A stretch of DNA of 17,879 bases, taken from Pseudomonadota bacterium (GTDB taxonomy: Bacteria > Pseudomonadota > Alphaproteobacteria > Rhizobiales > Devosiaceae). This document shows positions 1-8,899 of this stretch, piece by piece. The notes under the pieces were generated by a model. That model saw nothing but the letters and a program-made list of their open reading frames with translations, made no database searches and was not told the origin of the DNA. The stretch is taken from assembly GCA_023427545.1 (NCBI GenBank), contig JAEZBF010000177.1, positions 1 through 17,879 of the forward strand. The letters run 5' to 3'. The first letter of the stretch is position 1, and each line of letters starts with the position of its first letter. A program made the position numbers and the translations under genes.

Positions 1-953
1 ATCCGGTCGGCGACATGATCGCCTTCGCCGATGCGGGGATCACGACATTCGATTGCGCCGACATCTATACCGGGGTGGAGGAGCTGATCGGGCGCTTCCG
101 CCTGCGCTACCGCGAGCTGCGCGGCGCCGAGGCGCTCAAGCGGATCAAGGTGCACACCAAGTTCGTGCCCGATCTCGAAGTGCTCCCCACGATCACCAAG
201 GGCTACGTCGAGGGCGTCATCGACCAGTCGCTGCGCCGGCTCGGCATGGAGCGGCTCGACCTCGTTCAGTTCCATTGGTGGGACTACGCTGCGCCGCGCT
301 GGCTCGACACCATGCACTGGCTCGACGAGCTGCGGCAGGAAGGCAAGATCGACAAGGTCAGCGCCACCAATTTCGACACCGACCGCATGCTGGCCTTCGT
401 GAACGACGGCATCCCGCTGACCTCGATGCAGCTCCAGTACTCGCTGCTCGATACGCGGCCGGCCAAGCGCATGGTCGCCGCGGCGGCCGAGCACACCGTC
501 GCACTCCTCTGCTACGGCACGGTGGCGGGCGGCTTCCTCGGCGACCGCTGGCTAGGCCAGCCGGAGCCGACCGACAGCCTCGAGAACCGCTCGCTGATCA
601 AGTACCGCCTCATCATCGAGGATCTCGGCGGCTGGGACCTCTTCCAGGGGCTGCTGAGGACGTTGCGCGGCATCGCCGACAAGCACGGGGTCGACATCGC
701 CACCGTTGCGAGCGCCGCCGTCCTGGCGCGACCCGGCGTTGCCGCGGTGATCGTCGGCGCGCGGACCCGCGACCACCTCGAAGCGAACCTTGCGATCGGC
801 CGGGTGCGGCTTGACGACGACGACCTCGCCGGCATCCAGGCGGTGCTGGCGGACGCGCGGCCGCTCGAGGGCGACGTCTATTCGCTCGAGCGCGACAGGA
901 CGAGCCGGCATGGCTCGATCATGAAGTATAATCTCAACAAGGGCGCGGCCTGA
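1..953 (+). CDS. aldo/keto reductase, 5'-truncated by window edge
   Basis: This is an NAD(P)H-dependent oxidoreductase of the aldo/keto reductase superfamily (a TIM barrel). The frame is open to the left edge, with PVGD encoded before the first visible ATG at 15, so the true start lies outside the window. The AKR catalytic tetrad is recognisable: Asp and Tyr in TTFDCADIYTGVEE, Lys in VHTKFVP and His in LVQFHWWD. A cofactor-loop-like VIVGARTRDHLEANL lies near the C-terminus, as expected for the family. About 316 codons are visible, so only a short N-terminus is missing. The subfamily resembles uncharacterised bacterial and plastid AKRs that carry a GGW..FQ.LL insertion before the last barrel strands; the substrate cannot be read from sequence. 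The gene stops 64 bp before a binding-protein gene on the same strand, so co-transcription is possible but not shown. Confidence 0.9.
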   Translation, partial: PVGDMIAFADAGITTFDCADIYTGVEELIGRFRLRYRELRGAEALKRIKVHTKFVPDLEVLPTITKGYVEGVIDQSLRRLGMERLDLVQFHWWDYAAPRWLDTMHWLDELRQEGKIDKVSATNFDTDRMLAFVNDGIPLTSMQLQYSLLDTRPAKRMVAAAAEHTVALLCYGTVAGGFLGDRWLGQPEPTDSLENRSLIKYRLIIEDLGGWDLFQGLLRTLRGIADKHGVDIATVASAAVLARPGVAAVIVGARTRDHLEANLAIGRVRLDDDDLAGIQAVLADARPLEGDVYSLERDRTSRHGSIMKYNLNKGAA

Positions 954-1004
954 CCGGGGCAACGCTCACGACAACGAAGCGCGGCCAGAAGAGCCGCTCA
1001 CATC

Positions 1005-1012
1005 AAGGGGGA
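1005..1012 (+). promoter_or_regulatory. ribosome binding site of the LIV-type binding protein
   Basis: AAGGGGGA lies 5 bases before the ATG at 1018. It is a strong purine-rich Shine-Dalgarno match and fixes that start. Confidence 0.6.
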
Positions 1013-1017
1013 CTGCA

Positions 1018-2286
1018 ATGAAGGGACTTATTCTTACCGCGGCGCTCGCCGCGGCACTCGGGAGCACGGCACTGCCGGCGTTCGCGGCCGACTGCGATGT
1101 CACCGTCGGGGTCGTGCTCGAGCTGACCGGCCCGGCTGGCGCCTACGGCACCGCCGCCGCCAAGGCGGTCGAGATGGCCGTCAACGACCTCAACGGCGCG
1201 GGCGGCTTCGGGGAGGGCTGCAAGGTCCTGCTCGACACCCGCGACAGCCAGAGCCAGGGCAACGTCGCCGTCGACCAGGCGACCCAGCTCGTCAACATCA
1301 AGAAGGTGCCGGCAATCATCGGCGGCGTCATCTCCTCGACGACGATCCCGATCCTGACCTCGGTCACCGGCCCGGCCGGCGTCGTGCAGGTCTCGGTCGC
1401 GGCGTCCTCGCCGACGCTCACCGACCTGGGCCGCGAAGGCAAGACCAACGGCGTCTTCTTCCGGATGATCACGTCGGACGCGCTGCAGGGCACCGCGGCG
1501 GCCAAGTACGCGATCGACCAGGGCCTCAAGAAGATCGCGATCATTCACGTCAACAACGACTTCGGCGTGAACATGGTCAAGGAGTTCAGCGCCGCCTACA
1601 CCAAGCTCGGTGGCACCATCACCTCCGACACGCCCTACAACGAGAAGCAGTCGAGCTACTCGGCCGAAGCCAGCGCGGCGATGGCGGGCGACCCCGAAGC
1701 GCTCTACCTCGTCAGCTACCCGGTCGACGGCGCAACCATCGCCCGCGCCTGGATCTCGGGCGGCGGGCCGGCCAAGTTCCTCCTCAACGACGGCATGAAC
1801 TCGTCGGACTTCATCGCCGCCGTCGGGGCGCAGTACCTGAACGACGCCTACGGCACGTCCTCGGGCACCACCGAGACGCAGTCGACCAAGTACTTCAACG
1901 AGAACTTCGAGGCCGCCTCCGGCGGCATCAAGGCCGACGCTCCGGCCGCGGTGCAGGCCTATGACGCGGGCGCCGTGGTCGCGCTCGCCATCGCCAAGGC
2001 CGGCAGCGGCGATGCCGCCGCGATCAAGGCCGCGATCCCGCAGGTCGTCGCCGCCGACGGCGAGCCGATCTACGCCGGCAAGGACGAGTTCGCCAAGGCG
2101 CTCGAGCTGATCAAGGCAGGCAAGCCGATCAAGTACGAAGGCGTCATCGGGCCGGTCAGCTTCGACCAGTACGGCGACATCACCGGCCCGTTCCGCCTCT
2201 GGAAGATCCAGGACGGCCAGGTCACGACGGTCGGCGAAATGAGCGCCGAAGAGGTCGAGACGGTCAAGGCCGGCCTCGGCAACTGA
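1018..2286 (+). CDS. ABC transporter substrate-binding protein, branched-chain amino acid (LIV) type
   Basis: This is a periplasmic binding protein of the Peripla_BP_6 (LivJ/LivK-like) family, 422 residues. It has a Sec signal peptide: the N-terminus MKGLILTAALAAAL is followed by PAFA-ADC, so cleavage is likely near residue 24. The mature start VTVGVVLELTGPAGAYG, then AVEMAVNDLN, then the VPAIIGGVISSTT segment is the standard family order. KIAIIHVNNDFGVNM opens the second lobe. The start is fixed by AAGGGGGA five bases upstream. No permease or ATPase of the LIV type follows, so it must pair with a transporter encoded elsewhere or sense its ligand alone. The ligand could be an amino acid, amide, urea or an aromatic acid, since this family is broad. 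A strong hairpin lies 9 bp after the stop. Confidence 0.93.
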   Translation: MKGLILTAALAAALGSTALPAFAADCDVTVGVVLELTGPAGAYGTAAAKAVEMAVNDLNGAGGFGEGCKVLLDTRDSQSQGNVAVDQATQLVNIKKVPAIIGGVISSTTIPILTSVTGPAGVVQVSVAASSPTLTDLGREGKTNGVFFRMITSDALQGTAAAKYAIDQGLKKIAIIHVNNDFGVNMVKEFSAAYTKLGGTITSDTPYNEKQSSYSAEASAAMAGDPEALYLVSYPVDGATIARAWISGGGPAKFLLNDGMNSSDFIAAVGAQYLNDAYGTSSGTTETQSTKYFNENFEAASGGIKADAPAAVQAYDAGAVVALAIAKAGSGDAAAIKAAIPQVVAADGEPIYAGKDEFAKALELIKAGKPIKYEGVIGPVSFDQYGDITGPFRLWKIQDGQVTTVGEMSAEEVETVKAGLGN

Positions 2287-2295
2287 CCGCCATGC

Positions 2296-2325
2296 GTTCC
2301 GCCGGGGTTTCGACTCCGGCGGAAC
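2296..2325 (+). terminator. UUCG-tetraloop hairpin after the LIV-type binding protein
   Basis: The arm at 2296-2308 (GTTCCGCCGGGGT) pairs with 2313-2325 (ACTCCGGCGGAAC) over 13 pairs, one of them G-U. They enclose a TTCG loop at 2309-2312. It starts 9 bp after the stop codon. There is no T-run afterwards, so it is either a weak intrinsic terminator or a 3'-end stabilising hairpin. Confidence 0.7.
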
Positions 2326-2414
2326 ACGCCTGCCAAGCCGACAAGCTATGGATCATCCTGATGCCTGGCGCATTGCGAGCCTGAACCGAGAAGAGCTCCA
2401 AGCTCCGAGCAACA

Positions 2415-3638
2415 GTGATGAAACGCCTCGTCTTCTGCTTCGATGGCACCTGGAGCCGTCTCGATGCGCCGAACCCTACCAATGTGGTCCTGACGGCTGA
2501 GAGCATCCGGCCTTCCGCGGAAGGGGTCACGCAGGTCATCTACTACGACGAGGGCGTCGGCACCGATCCGGACGAGGCGCTCGCCGGCGGCATGTTCGGC
2601 GCGGGTCTGCTGCGCAACCTCAGCGACGCCTATCGGTTCCTGGTCTTCAACTACGAAGCCGGCGACGAAATCTACGCGTTCGGCTTCTCTCGAGGCGCCT
2701 ACACCGCGCGCTCGCTGATCGGGCTGATTGCGACCGCCGGCATCGTTGCCCGCTACCACGCCGACCAGGCCAACAATGCAGTCGAGAACTATCGCCAGCG
2801 CGAAGCGACCGACGCATTCCGCGAGCGGATGCTGGCGTTCCGCGTGGACTACTGCCCGGAGTGGTGCCTCTCGGAGGAGGAGCGCAAGTGGCGCGAGTGG
2901 ACGCGCGGACCATCGCCGCAGCCGCTGCCGCTGATCAATGTGCGGTACCTCGGCGTGTGGGACACCGTCGGCGCCCTGGGCATACCGCGCTACCTCGTGT
3001 TCTCGCACGAGCTCAACCGGATGCACGAGTTCCACGACGTCAGCCTGTCGGCACTCGTCCAGTCCGCCCGCCACGCCGTCGCGCTGGACGAACGCAAGCA
3101 GGACTTCTCACCCACGCTCTGGGACAACCTCGACGCCTTGAACCGGATGCGTGGCGCCGATCCCACGAGTCCCGACGCGCCCTATCAGCAGGTCTGGTTC
3201 CCCGGCGCACACAGCAGTGTGGGTGGTGGCGGGCAAACGAGAGGCCTGTCGGATCTCGCGCTGCAGTGGGTGTGGGAAGGTGCTGAGCGGGCCGGGCTTG
3301 CCTTCGACCGCTCCCCCAACTCTCCTGCCGGAAAGGTCAAGGGCGACCACCGCGATGTGCTCGTCCCCAAGACCGCAATGGGGTCGGGGATGTTCGGGCT
3401 CCTGCTCGAGAAGCTCCCGGTCGTCGACCGTGCGCCCGGGCCTTCGGCCCTCCACGAGGTGAGCAGTGCGGCGCGGCTCCGCTGGCGCGAAAGCCCGGAC
3501 AACCTGCCGGAGCGGCAGCCTTATCGGCCGGCTCCCCTCCGCTCGGTTGCGGAACAGCTCGAGGCCGTCCTCAAGGAGGAGCCGGCAGAGCCGCCAGATT
3601 CTCTCAACCCCAGGCGGGAACCCAATTCCGGCCAGTAG
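2415..3638 (+). CDS. DUF2235 domain-containing alpha/beta hydrolase (putative lipase)
   Basis: This 407-residue DUF2235 protein belongs to the alpha/beta-hydrolase group that includes the Tle1 phospholipase effectors of type VI secretion. The N-terminus LVFCFDGTW is the family signature. The nucleophile elbow GFSRGAYTAR puts the catalytic Ser at about residue 92. Asp183 in YLGVWDTVGALG and His266 in WFPGAHSSVGGG complete a triad. No signal peptide is visible, so the protein is probably cytoplasmic or exported by another route. Translation can begin at GTG 2415 or the next codon, ATG 2418; no good Shine-Dalgarno is seen. No vgrG, hcp, PAAR or immunity-like gene is adjacent, so an effector role is not supported here. 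Its last 35 bp overlap the convergent TPR gene. Confidence 0.88.
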   Translation: MMKRLVFCFDGTWSRLDAPNPTNVVLTAESIRPSAEGVTQVIYYDEGVGTDPDEALAGGMFGAGLLRNLSDAYRFLVFNYEAGDEIYAFGFSRGAYTARSLIGLIATAGIVARYHADQANNAVENYRQREATDAFRERMLAFRVDYCPEWCLSEEERKWREWTRGPSPQPLPLINVRYLGVWDTVGALGIPRYLVFSHELNRMHEFHDVSLSALVQSARHAVALDERKQDFSPTLWDNLDALNRMRGADPTSPDAPYQQVWFPGAHSSVGGGGQTRGLSDLALQWVWEGAERAGLAFDRSPNSPAGKVKGDHRDVLVPKTAMGSGMFGLLLEKLPVVDRAPGPSALHEVSSAARLRWRESPDNLPERQPYRPAPLRSVAEQLEAVLKEEPAEPPDSLNPRREPNSGQ

Positions 3639-5327
3639 CCGCCGCGGACTTTCCCTCTTCCGCTCTGATTTCGTCGGTGAGCGCCTGTACGATCTTGCGG
3701 TACAGCGGAAGGCTCAGGTTATCGGGTGCGGCGTGCTGGATCGCTGCTTGATAAGCCTCGATCGCCTCGGCCTTGCGGTTCAGGTTGGCGAGGAGGAGCC
3801 CCTTGTCTCCCCAGAGGTCGGCATTGTTCGGGTCGAGAGCCAGCGCTGCTTCGAGCGCGACCAGCGCATCATCGTAGCGCTCCAAAGCCCGCAGGATACG
3901 GCTCTTGTCGCGCAGGTACCGGCCGTTTTTCTGCTGCAGCCTGAGGGCCTTGTCCATCCGCTCGAGTGCTTCGCCGTACCGCTTGAGATAGTAGAGCCGG
4001 TTCGCGTGTTCGGCCTGGAACTCTGCGTTGGTGGCGCGAGATCGGCAGCATCGCGATAGAGCCGCTCGGCCAGAGCGTAGTCGTCGGGTATGAGGCCGGT
4101 CGCGATCTGCAGGACGTCCCCGTTTGTCGGATCGGTCTCCAGGGCGGCAAGGAAATACTCGCGCGCCTTGTCCAACCTGCCGGCGCCGATCTCGAGCAGC
4201 CCGGCCTTCAACAGGTGTCGGCTGGACAGCGGGTCGGACTTCGCCGCGGCAAGGAAATAGCCGATCGCCTCATCCATCTTGCCGTCGAGACTGGCGAGTT
4301 CCGCAAGGCCATCGGCTGTGAGGGGGTTACTGGGCTCGAGTTTCTGCGCCTTGAGGAACGCGGCGCGCGCGCCCGCAAGGTCGCCCCGGTTGCGGAGGTT
4401 CTCACCCAGGTTATTCAGCGCCGGTACGAAGCCGGGGTCGATCGCGAGCGCAGCGTTGTAGTAGGCCAGCGCGACATCGTACTCGCCGCGATCCGTGCTC
4501 AGGTTGCCCAGGAGATTTTGCGCCCACTTGGAGTCCGGGTGACGCTCCAGGATCAGCCGCTTTGCTCTGACTCGCGCCTTTTCCGGCCGGGTGGCGGCTT
4601 CAGCGGCAATCGCCGTGAAGGGATCGATGACGCCGAGCACCTCGCTGGCCGCCGCCCTGAAATACTCCTCCTCAGTCATCTCGCCGCGCGGCTCGAGGGG
4701 GAGCACCTGCACGTCGTTGCGCACCACGCGGAGGCGGATGGTCGTGTCCGCCGGCTCGCAGGCCTCCGTGGCGCATCTGATCTCGCCGGTGATCCGCGTC
4801 TCGTAGATGTTGAAGTAGTCACGGACGTAGTGGATCAGCGAGTCGATGGAGATGCCCGCATCCGGAATCGAGAAATCGACCTTCTCGCTGTCGGGTATGG
4901 CCGTGATCCCGGTCTTGGACGTCCCGGCTGCGGCCTGAACCTCGGCCAGCCCGTCCCATAACCGCGACGCCGCAACCTCCGGGGTCAGCCCAGTGCGCTG
5001 AAGCACCGCCGGCACGGCGATAGGCTCGATCAGCACCTGGTTGCGCCAGAACTGCTTGGCGATTACGGGCCCCACGATCAGCAGAACGATGAGGATCGTC
5101 AGGTTGATCAGGATGGTCCGCAGGTGGGTCGAGCCGGAGGCGAGCGCGTCGAGGCGCACCGGCGGCACCTTCGGCACGCCCGATGGGAGCCGCACGCGCC
5201 AGAGCGCGCGGAACTTGTCCCACACGCGATAGGCTTCACCAATGATGGGGCGAGGCACTTCGAACGTCCAATGCTGACCAAGTGGCTGGGTAGGAGAAGG
5301 ACCGAACCAGTTGTAATGGACAATCAA
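3604..5327 (-). pseudogene. membrane-anchored TPR-repeat protein, frameshifted
   Basis: Two minus-strand frames together encode one protein. The first runs from a TTG at 5327; the codon four places upstream is an in-frame TAG, so the start cannot be much earlier. It has a cytoplasmic N-terminus of about 68 residues, one membrane segment near residues 70-90 (ILINLTILIVLLIVGPVIA), an extracytoplasmic region with two cysteines (CATEAC), then TPR units such as EYDVALAYYNAALAIDP. After AADLAPP, around 4031-4036, the TPR pattern continues only in the next frame (TNAEFQAEHANRLYYLKRYG). That frame ends in a TGA at 3604. Restoring one base gives about 574 residues and roughly eight TPRs. It may be a true loss of function, programmed frameshifting, or a sequencing error. 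The original role was probably scaffolding at the inner membrane; the partner is unknown. Confidence 0.8.
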
Positions 5328-5474
5328 ATCCGGCTTCTAGAGTAAATCGGAGCCGCTTTGACGCTTGCCAGCGACCCTTGCGTGCGGGATCATCTCCGCG
5401 GTTCAAGTGCGATCATCAACCCATGAGGGGCGGCCGCCGGCCTGGGTGGGTTCGATGAAGCTCAGGGGGGCGCT

Positions 5475-5942
5475 TTGGGTCTGCTGAATGAGTTTCGACG
5501 GGGCAAATCGGTGCCCCAGATGATGATGATCGTGGCGATCGTCTTGCTCTTTATCTCGCAGTTCCTGCTCTACTTCGACGATCCCACGACCGGCTATCTG
5601 ACCCACGCCACCAACGAGAACCTCTACACCGGCATCCATCTGGATTTCAGTAGGATGGGGACGGGTTGGCAGCTCCATCCGCAAGCCTATGTGCTGCTGG
5701 TCATCCTCGCGTTCGCCTTCTTGCGGGACGACGTCGTCGACCACCCGATCTTCGTCCGTTTCGGCTACTGGATTGCACTGGTGCTCGTCGTCGCCTGTAC
5801 GACTCCCGGAGCACCGTTCAGGGCTCCCGGTGCGGCACTTGGCGGTGTGGCAGCACTGATCGCCCTCGCAGCGGCCATCACCCACCAGCTCGGCCGGAAA
5901 CGCCCGAGCGCCTCCAGTCCCGCCCCAGGGTCGGAGAACTGA
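5475..5942 (+). CDS. small hypothetical integral membrane protein
   Basis: A 155-residue protein I do not recognise. Hydrophobic segments lie near residues 17-34 (MMIVAIVLLFISQFLLYF), 71-84, 96-109 and 118-136, which suggests three to four transmembrane helices. Between helices 1 and 2 is a polar loop of about 35 residues containing THATNENLYTGIHLDFS. The tail is short and Ser/Pro-rich. The start chosen is TTG at 5475, with the purine run AGGGGGG at 5464-5470 just upstream. An internal start at ATG 5520, which would begin right at the first helix, is possible. The gene is divergent from the frameshifted TPR membrane gene and shares a 147-bp upstream region with it. It ends 26 bp from the convergent M16 peptidase gene. 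Confidence 0.65.
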   Translation: MGLLNEFRRGKSVPQMMMIVAIVLLFISQFLLYFDDPTTGYLTHATNENLYTGIHLDFSRMGTGWQLHPQAYVLLVILAFAFLRDDVVDHPIFVRFGYWIALVLVVACTTPGAPFRAPGAALGGVAALIALAAAITHQLGRKRPSASSPAPGSEN

Positions 5943-5945
5943 GAA

Positions 5946-5967
5946 GGCACCTAGTTTTTGTGGTGCC
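5946..5967. terminator. small hairpin between convergent genes
   Basis: GGCACC (5946-5951) pairs with GGTGCC (5962-5967) around a T-rich loop, exactly between the stops of the membrane protein (5942) and the peptidase (5969). The stem is short and neither strand has a T-tract after it, so a bidirectional terminator is only a suggestion. Confidence 0.3.
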
Positions 5968-5968
5968 C

Positions 5969-8716
5969 TTAGTCGCGCTCGACCAGCTCGGCTCCAGTTA
6001 TGCCCACTGCCTCCAGCTGAGGCATGACGATCTCCGGGTCGCCGGCAACGACTATGACTGAGTTCTGCAGCGACGCGAGGTCGGCGGCTTCGGCGCGCAC
6101 CGCATCGAGGTCGAGGGTCGCCATAGCCTGATAGCGCGCCTGCTTCTCCTCGAGCTTGAACCCGTACTCGACGCTTTCCATCAGGCTGTCGAACAGCCCC
6201 TTGCCGGTTTCCGCAGTGCCGGCGAGGGTGGCGACGTAGGCCGTTCGCGTGCGGTCGAGTTCATCCTCCCGCACTGGCAAGGTGCCAAGGCTCACGAAGC
6301 CCTTGAAGATTTCCTGGAGGGTCGCGCCCGTTGCGTCGCGCTCAACCGGCGCGTCGATGACCAGCGCCGCGGCGCTTCGCAGGGTGTCCCACATGGTCGC
6401 GCCGACGCCGTAGGAGTAACCCTTTTCCTCGCGGATCACGGAATTGAGCCGGCTGATGAAGTCGTAGCCGAGGATCCGCATGGCTGCCATCGCCTCGGCC
6501 TGCTTCGGCTCGTTAAAGCCTGGAGCGGGACGCGCCACGAAGACCACCGACTGGCTCGCCTTCGCCTCGGGTACGACCAGCACGCGGCGGCCCTCCGGTA
6601 TCACCGCGGGTGGGTGCCGTCTCGGCACAACGCCCGAGCTCTCACTGCTCCAGGTCCCGAACTCGCTCTCCAGTGCAGGCAGCATCTCCGCCAGCGAGGG
6701 CGCGCCGACGATGTAGATGGTCATCGTCTTGGGCGTAAAGAGCTGCTTGAAGGCCTCGATTGCCGCCTCGCGCGTGATGCTTCGGATCGATTTGGCACTG
6801 TCGTGCAGTGCAGGTTCACCCGGGCCGACCGGGAAGAGGACCTTGTCCAGTGCCCGCCGGCCGACCGTGGCCAGGTCGCCTTCGCGCTCTGCAATGCTAT
6901 TCAGCCTCTCCGCGACCAGAACTGCCCACTGGTTCGCATCGAAACGCGGAGACTGGACCGCATCGGCCAGCAGGGCGATGCCCCTGGCGAAGTCCTCCGG
7001 CGGGACCGTGAGCACCATCGTCGTCGCCTGGTCGGCGATGCGGCTCGAAACGTCCGCGCCCACATCCTTTGCCGCCTTGCCGAAGGCTTCGAGCCCGAGT
7101 TCCCCGGCGCCGCGCGGACCCATTTCGGCCGCGAGACCAAACAGGCCCTCCATGCCGGCCGGCTCGCTGCGCCACCCTCCCGTGACGCTCGCGCCGACGT
7201 GGACGATCGGCGATCCGGGTACGGCGTAGCGGACCACCTTGATGCCATTGCCGAGTTTTGCGGTTTCGCTCTGGGGCAGGGAGCCGAGGATCGGCGGGTC
7301 GGCCGAGAGCACCGGAATATTCACGGTTGCCCTGTGGGACACAACCATCGGCTCGAGCTCGCCCGAGGACTGGCTCAGCACCGGTGGGTAGTTGCCCCGG
7401 GCGCCCGGCCGAACGGTCGACCAGCCGGCGTCATCTAGCCGAACAACCTCTCTGATCGCTCTCTCTACATCTTCGAGCCGGGCCTCCACGACGCTTTCCT
7501 CGTCGCCCAGGATCTCCTCGGCCGAAAAGCCAAGGCCGATCTGTGTGGCGATCCGCTCCGCCCGCTCGCGGAGCGGTTCCATGGCACCCCTCTGGTCGAG
7601 GAGGATGCGCTTGCGGGCTCTCTCGACGTCCGCGGGATCGAGCCGGATCTTGCCGAACCTCGCCAGGACGTCTGCGGTAGCAGCTTCAAGCGCCTCTGCC
7701 GTTACGCCTTCAGCACCTTGCACCTCGACGATCATTCGGCCGCCGAGCTTGCCTGGCGTCCAGTTGGCGAACGCAGCGGCGGCGATCCCCGGGTCGACCA
7801 GTTCCTTGCGCAGAACGCCGTATTCGTAGTTGCCGAGCAGCTCGGCAGCGATCTTGAGCGCCCCATTCCGCCGGTCGAGCGCCGCCGGGCCCGTGAAGCC
7901 GACAAAGACACGCGGTTGAGGGACGCGATCCTCGAAGGACAGCCGCACGCGCGTCGGCTCGCTTTCGACCGGCGTGGGCTGCGCCACCTCCCGCCCAGCG
8001 GGGATGCGTCCGAACGTGTCCTCGATCAGTTCCCTTGCGCGTTGGGCATCGAAGTTCCCGGTCAGAACAAGGATGGAATTATTGGGCACGTAGTAGGTGT
8101 TGAAGAAGTTCTGGGCATCGGACAACGTTGCCGCATCGAGGTCCGGGATCGCACCGATGACCGCCCGGCTGTAGGGGTGGCTCTTGGGATAGAGAGCGGC
8201 CCAGAGCGCTTCCCAGGCGGCCGTGCCGGGATTGTCGAGCACGTTCTGGCGCATCTCGTTCTTGACCACTGCGCGCTGGATATCGAGATCCTTCTGGTCG
8301 ATCTCGTGCCCCATGTTTGCCATTCGGTCGGCCTCGAGCGACAGGATCACCGGCAGCGCCGAGCTCGGACCCTTCTCCCAGTAGAGCGTCTGGTCGTCCC
8401 AGGTCGTGGCGTTGATCGCGATCCCATACTTGCCGTAGGCGACGTCGATGTTGGGCCAGGTCGACGTTCCGGTGAACGTCAGGTGCTCGAAAAGGTGCGC
8501 AAATCCGGAGCGACCCGTCGGCTCGTTCAGCGCGCCGACGCGGACGTTCATGCTGACTGCGACCAGCGGTACGTCGTTGTCCGGCGCCAGAACCACCTCC
8601 AGGCCGTTGTCGAGCCTGTAGGTCTGCGGCGGCTCCGCCTCCTGCGCCAGAGCCGACAACATGCTGCCGGCGAGCACGAAGACCGCTGCAACGAGCCCGA
8701 CCATGACCCTCTTCAT
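5969..8716 (-). CDS. M16 family zinc metallopeptidase (pitrilysin/insulinase-like), exported
   Basis: A 915-residue two-domain M16 peptidase. The inverted zinc motif HLFEH lies at residues 74-78, and the third ligand fits Glu154 in VVKNEMRQN, at the usual spacing of 76. The C-terminal half repeats the fold without HxxEH and carries the family's EEKGYSYGVGATMW segment, as in the closing domain of clamshell-type M16 enzymes. A Sec signal peptide (MKRVMVGLVAAVFVLAG, cleavage after SALA near residue 24) sends it to the periplasm, where it probably degrades peptides. The frame is open for 59 more codons upstream. I chose ATG 8716 because it begins the signal peptide and has GGAGGAGGCG upstream. 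It sits downstream of the GntR gene with a 183-bp gap, so it is probably transcribed separately. Confidence 0.93.
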   Translation of the reverse strand: MKRVMVGLVAAVFVLAGSMLSALAQEAEPPQTYRLDNGLEVVLAPDNDVPLVAVSMNVRVGALNEPTGRSGFAHLFEHLTFTGTSTWPNIDVAYGKYGIAINATTWDDQTLYWEKGPSSALPVILSLEADRMANMGHEIDQKDLDIQRAVVKNEMRQNVLDNPGTAAWEALWAALYPKSHPYSRAVIGAIPDLDAATLSDAQNFFNTYYVPNNSILVLTGNFDAQRARELIEDTFGRIPAGREVAQPTPVESEPTRVRLSFEDRVPQPRVFVGFTGPAALDRRNGALKIAAELLGNYEYGVLRKELVDPGIAAAAFANWTPGKLGGRMIVEVQGAEGVTAEALEAATADVLARFGKIRLDPADVERARKRILLDQRGAMEPLRERAERIATQIGLGFSAEEILGDEESVVEARLEDVERAIREVVRLDDAGWSTVRPGARGNYPPVLSQSSGELEPMVVSHRATVNIPVLSADPPILGSLPQSETAKLGNGIKVVRYAVPGSPIVHVGASVTGGWRSEPAGMEGLFGLAAEMGPRGAGELGLEAFGKAAKDVGADVSSRIADQATTMVLTVPPEDFARGIALLADAVQSPRFDANQWAVLVAERLNSIAEREGDLATVGRRALDKVLFPVGPGEPALHDSAKSIRSITREAAIEAFKQLFTPKTMTIYIVGAPSLAEMLPALESEFGTWSSESSGVVPRRHPPAVIPEGRRVLVVPEAKASQSVVFVARPAPGFNEPKQAEAMAAMRILGYDFISRLNSVIREEKGYSYGVGATMWDTLRSAAALVIDAPVERDATGATLQEIFKGFVSLGTLPVREDELDRTRTAYVATLAGTAETGKGLFDSLMESVEYGFKLEEKQARYQAMATLDLDAVRAEAADLASLQNSVIVVAGDPEIVMPQLEAVGITGAELVERD

Positions 8717-8899
8717 TTTGCCCGACGCCTCCTCCAAGCGCAAAAATGCTCGCACGTCCCCACGCCGCCTCGAAGTCTGAAAATGAAGAGCTTCCTCCCC
8801 GCGCGGCGCAACAAAGTGCTTGCGGCAGAAGAAGTACTGCTCAATCGAACGCGGACAGCCCCATAGGCTTGGCCCCGGCGAGCGCGTCGACATCCGCCC

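Noticed and set aside
2415..3638. DUF2235 protein as a type VI lipase effector (Tle1)
   Set aside because: The hydrolase motifs fit, but no vgrG, PAAR, hcp or immunity gene is nearby, so I call only a DUF2235 hydrolase.
6614..8866. Long plus-strand open frames (274 and 382 codons) opposite the M16 peptidase
   Set aside because: They mirror the codons of a gene with an intact zinc motif and signal peptide. They are Arg/Ala/Gly-rich with no family pattern; high GC makes such antisense frames common.
8717..8893. 59-codon N-terminal extension of the M16 peptidase
   Set aside because: It would bury a clear signal peptide, and ATG 8716 has a good Shine-Dalgarno.
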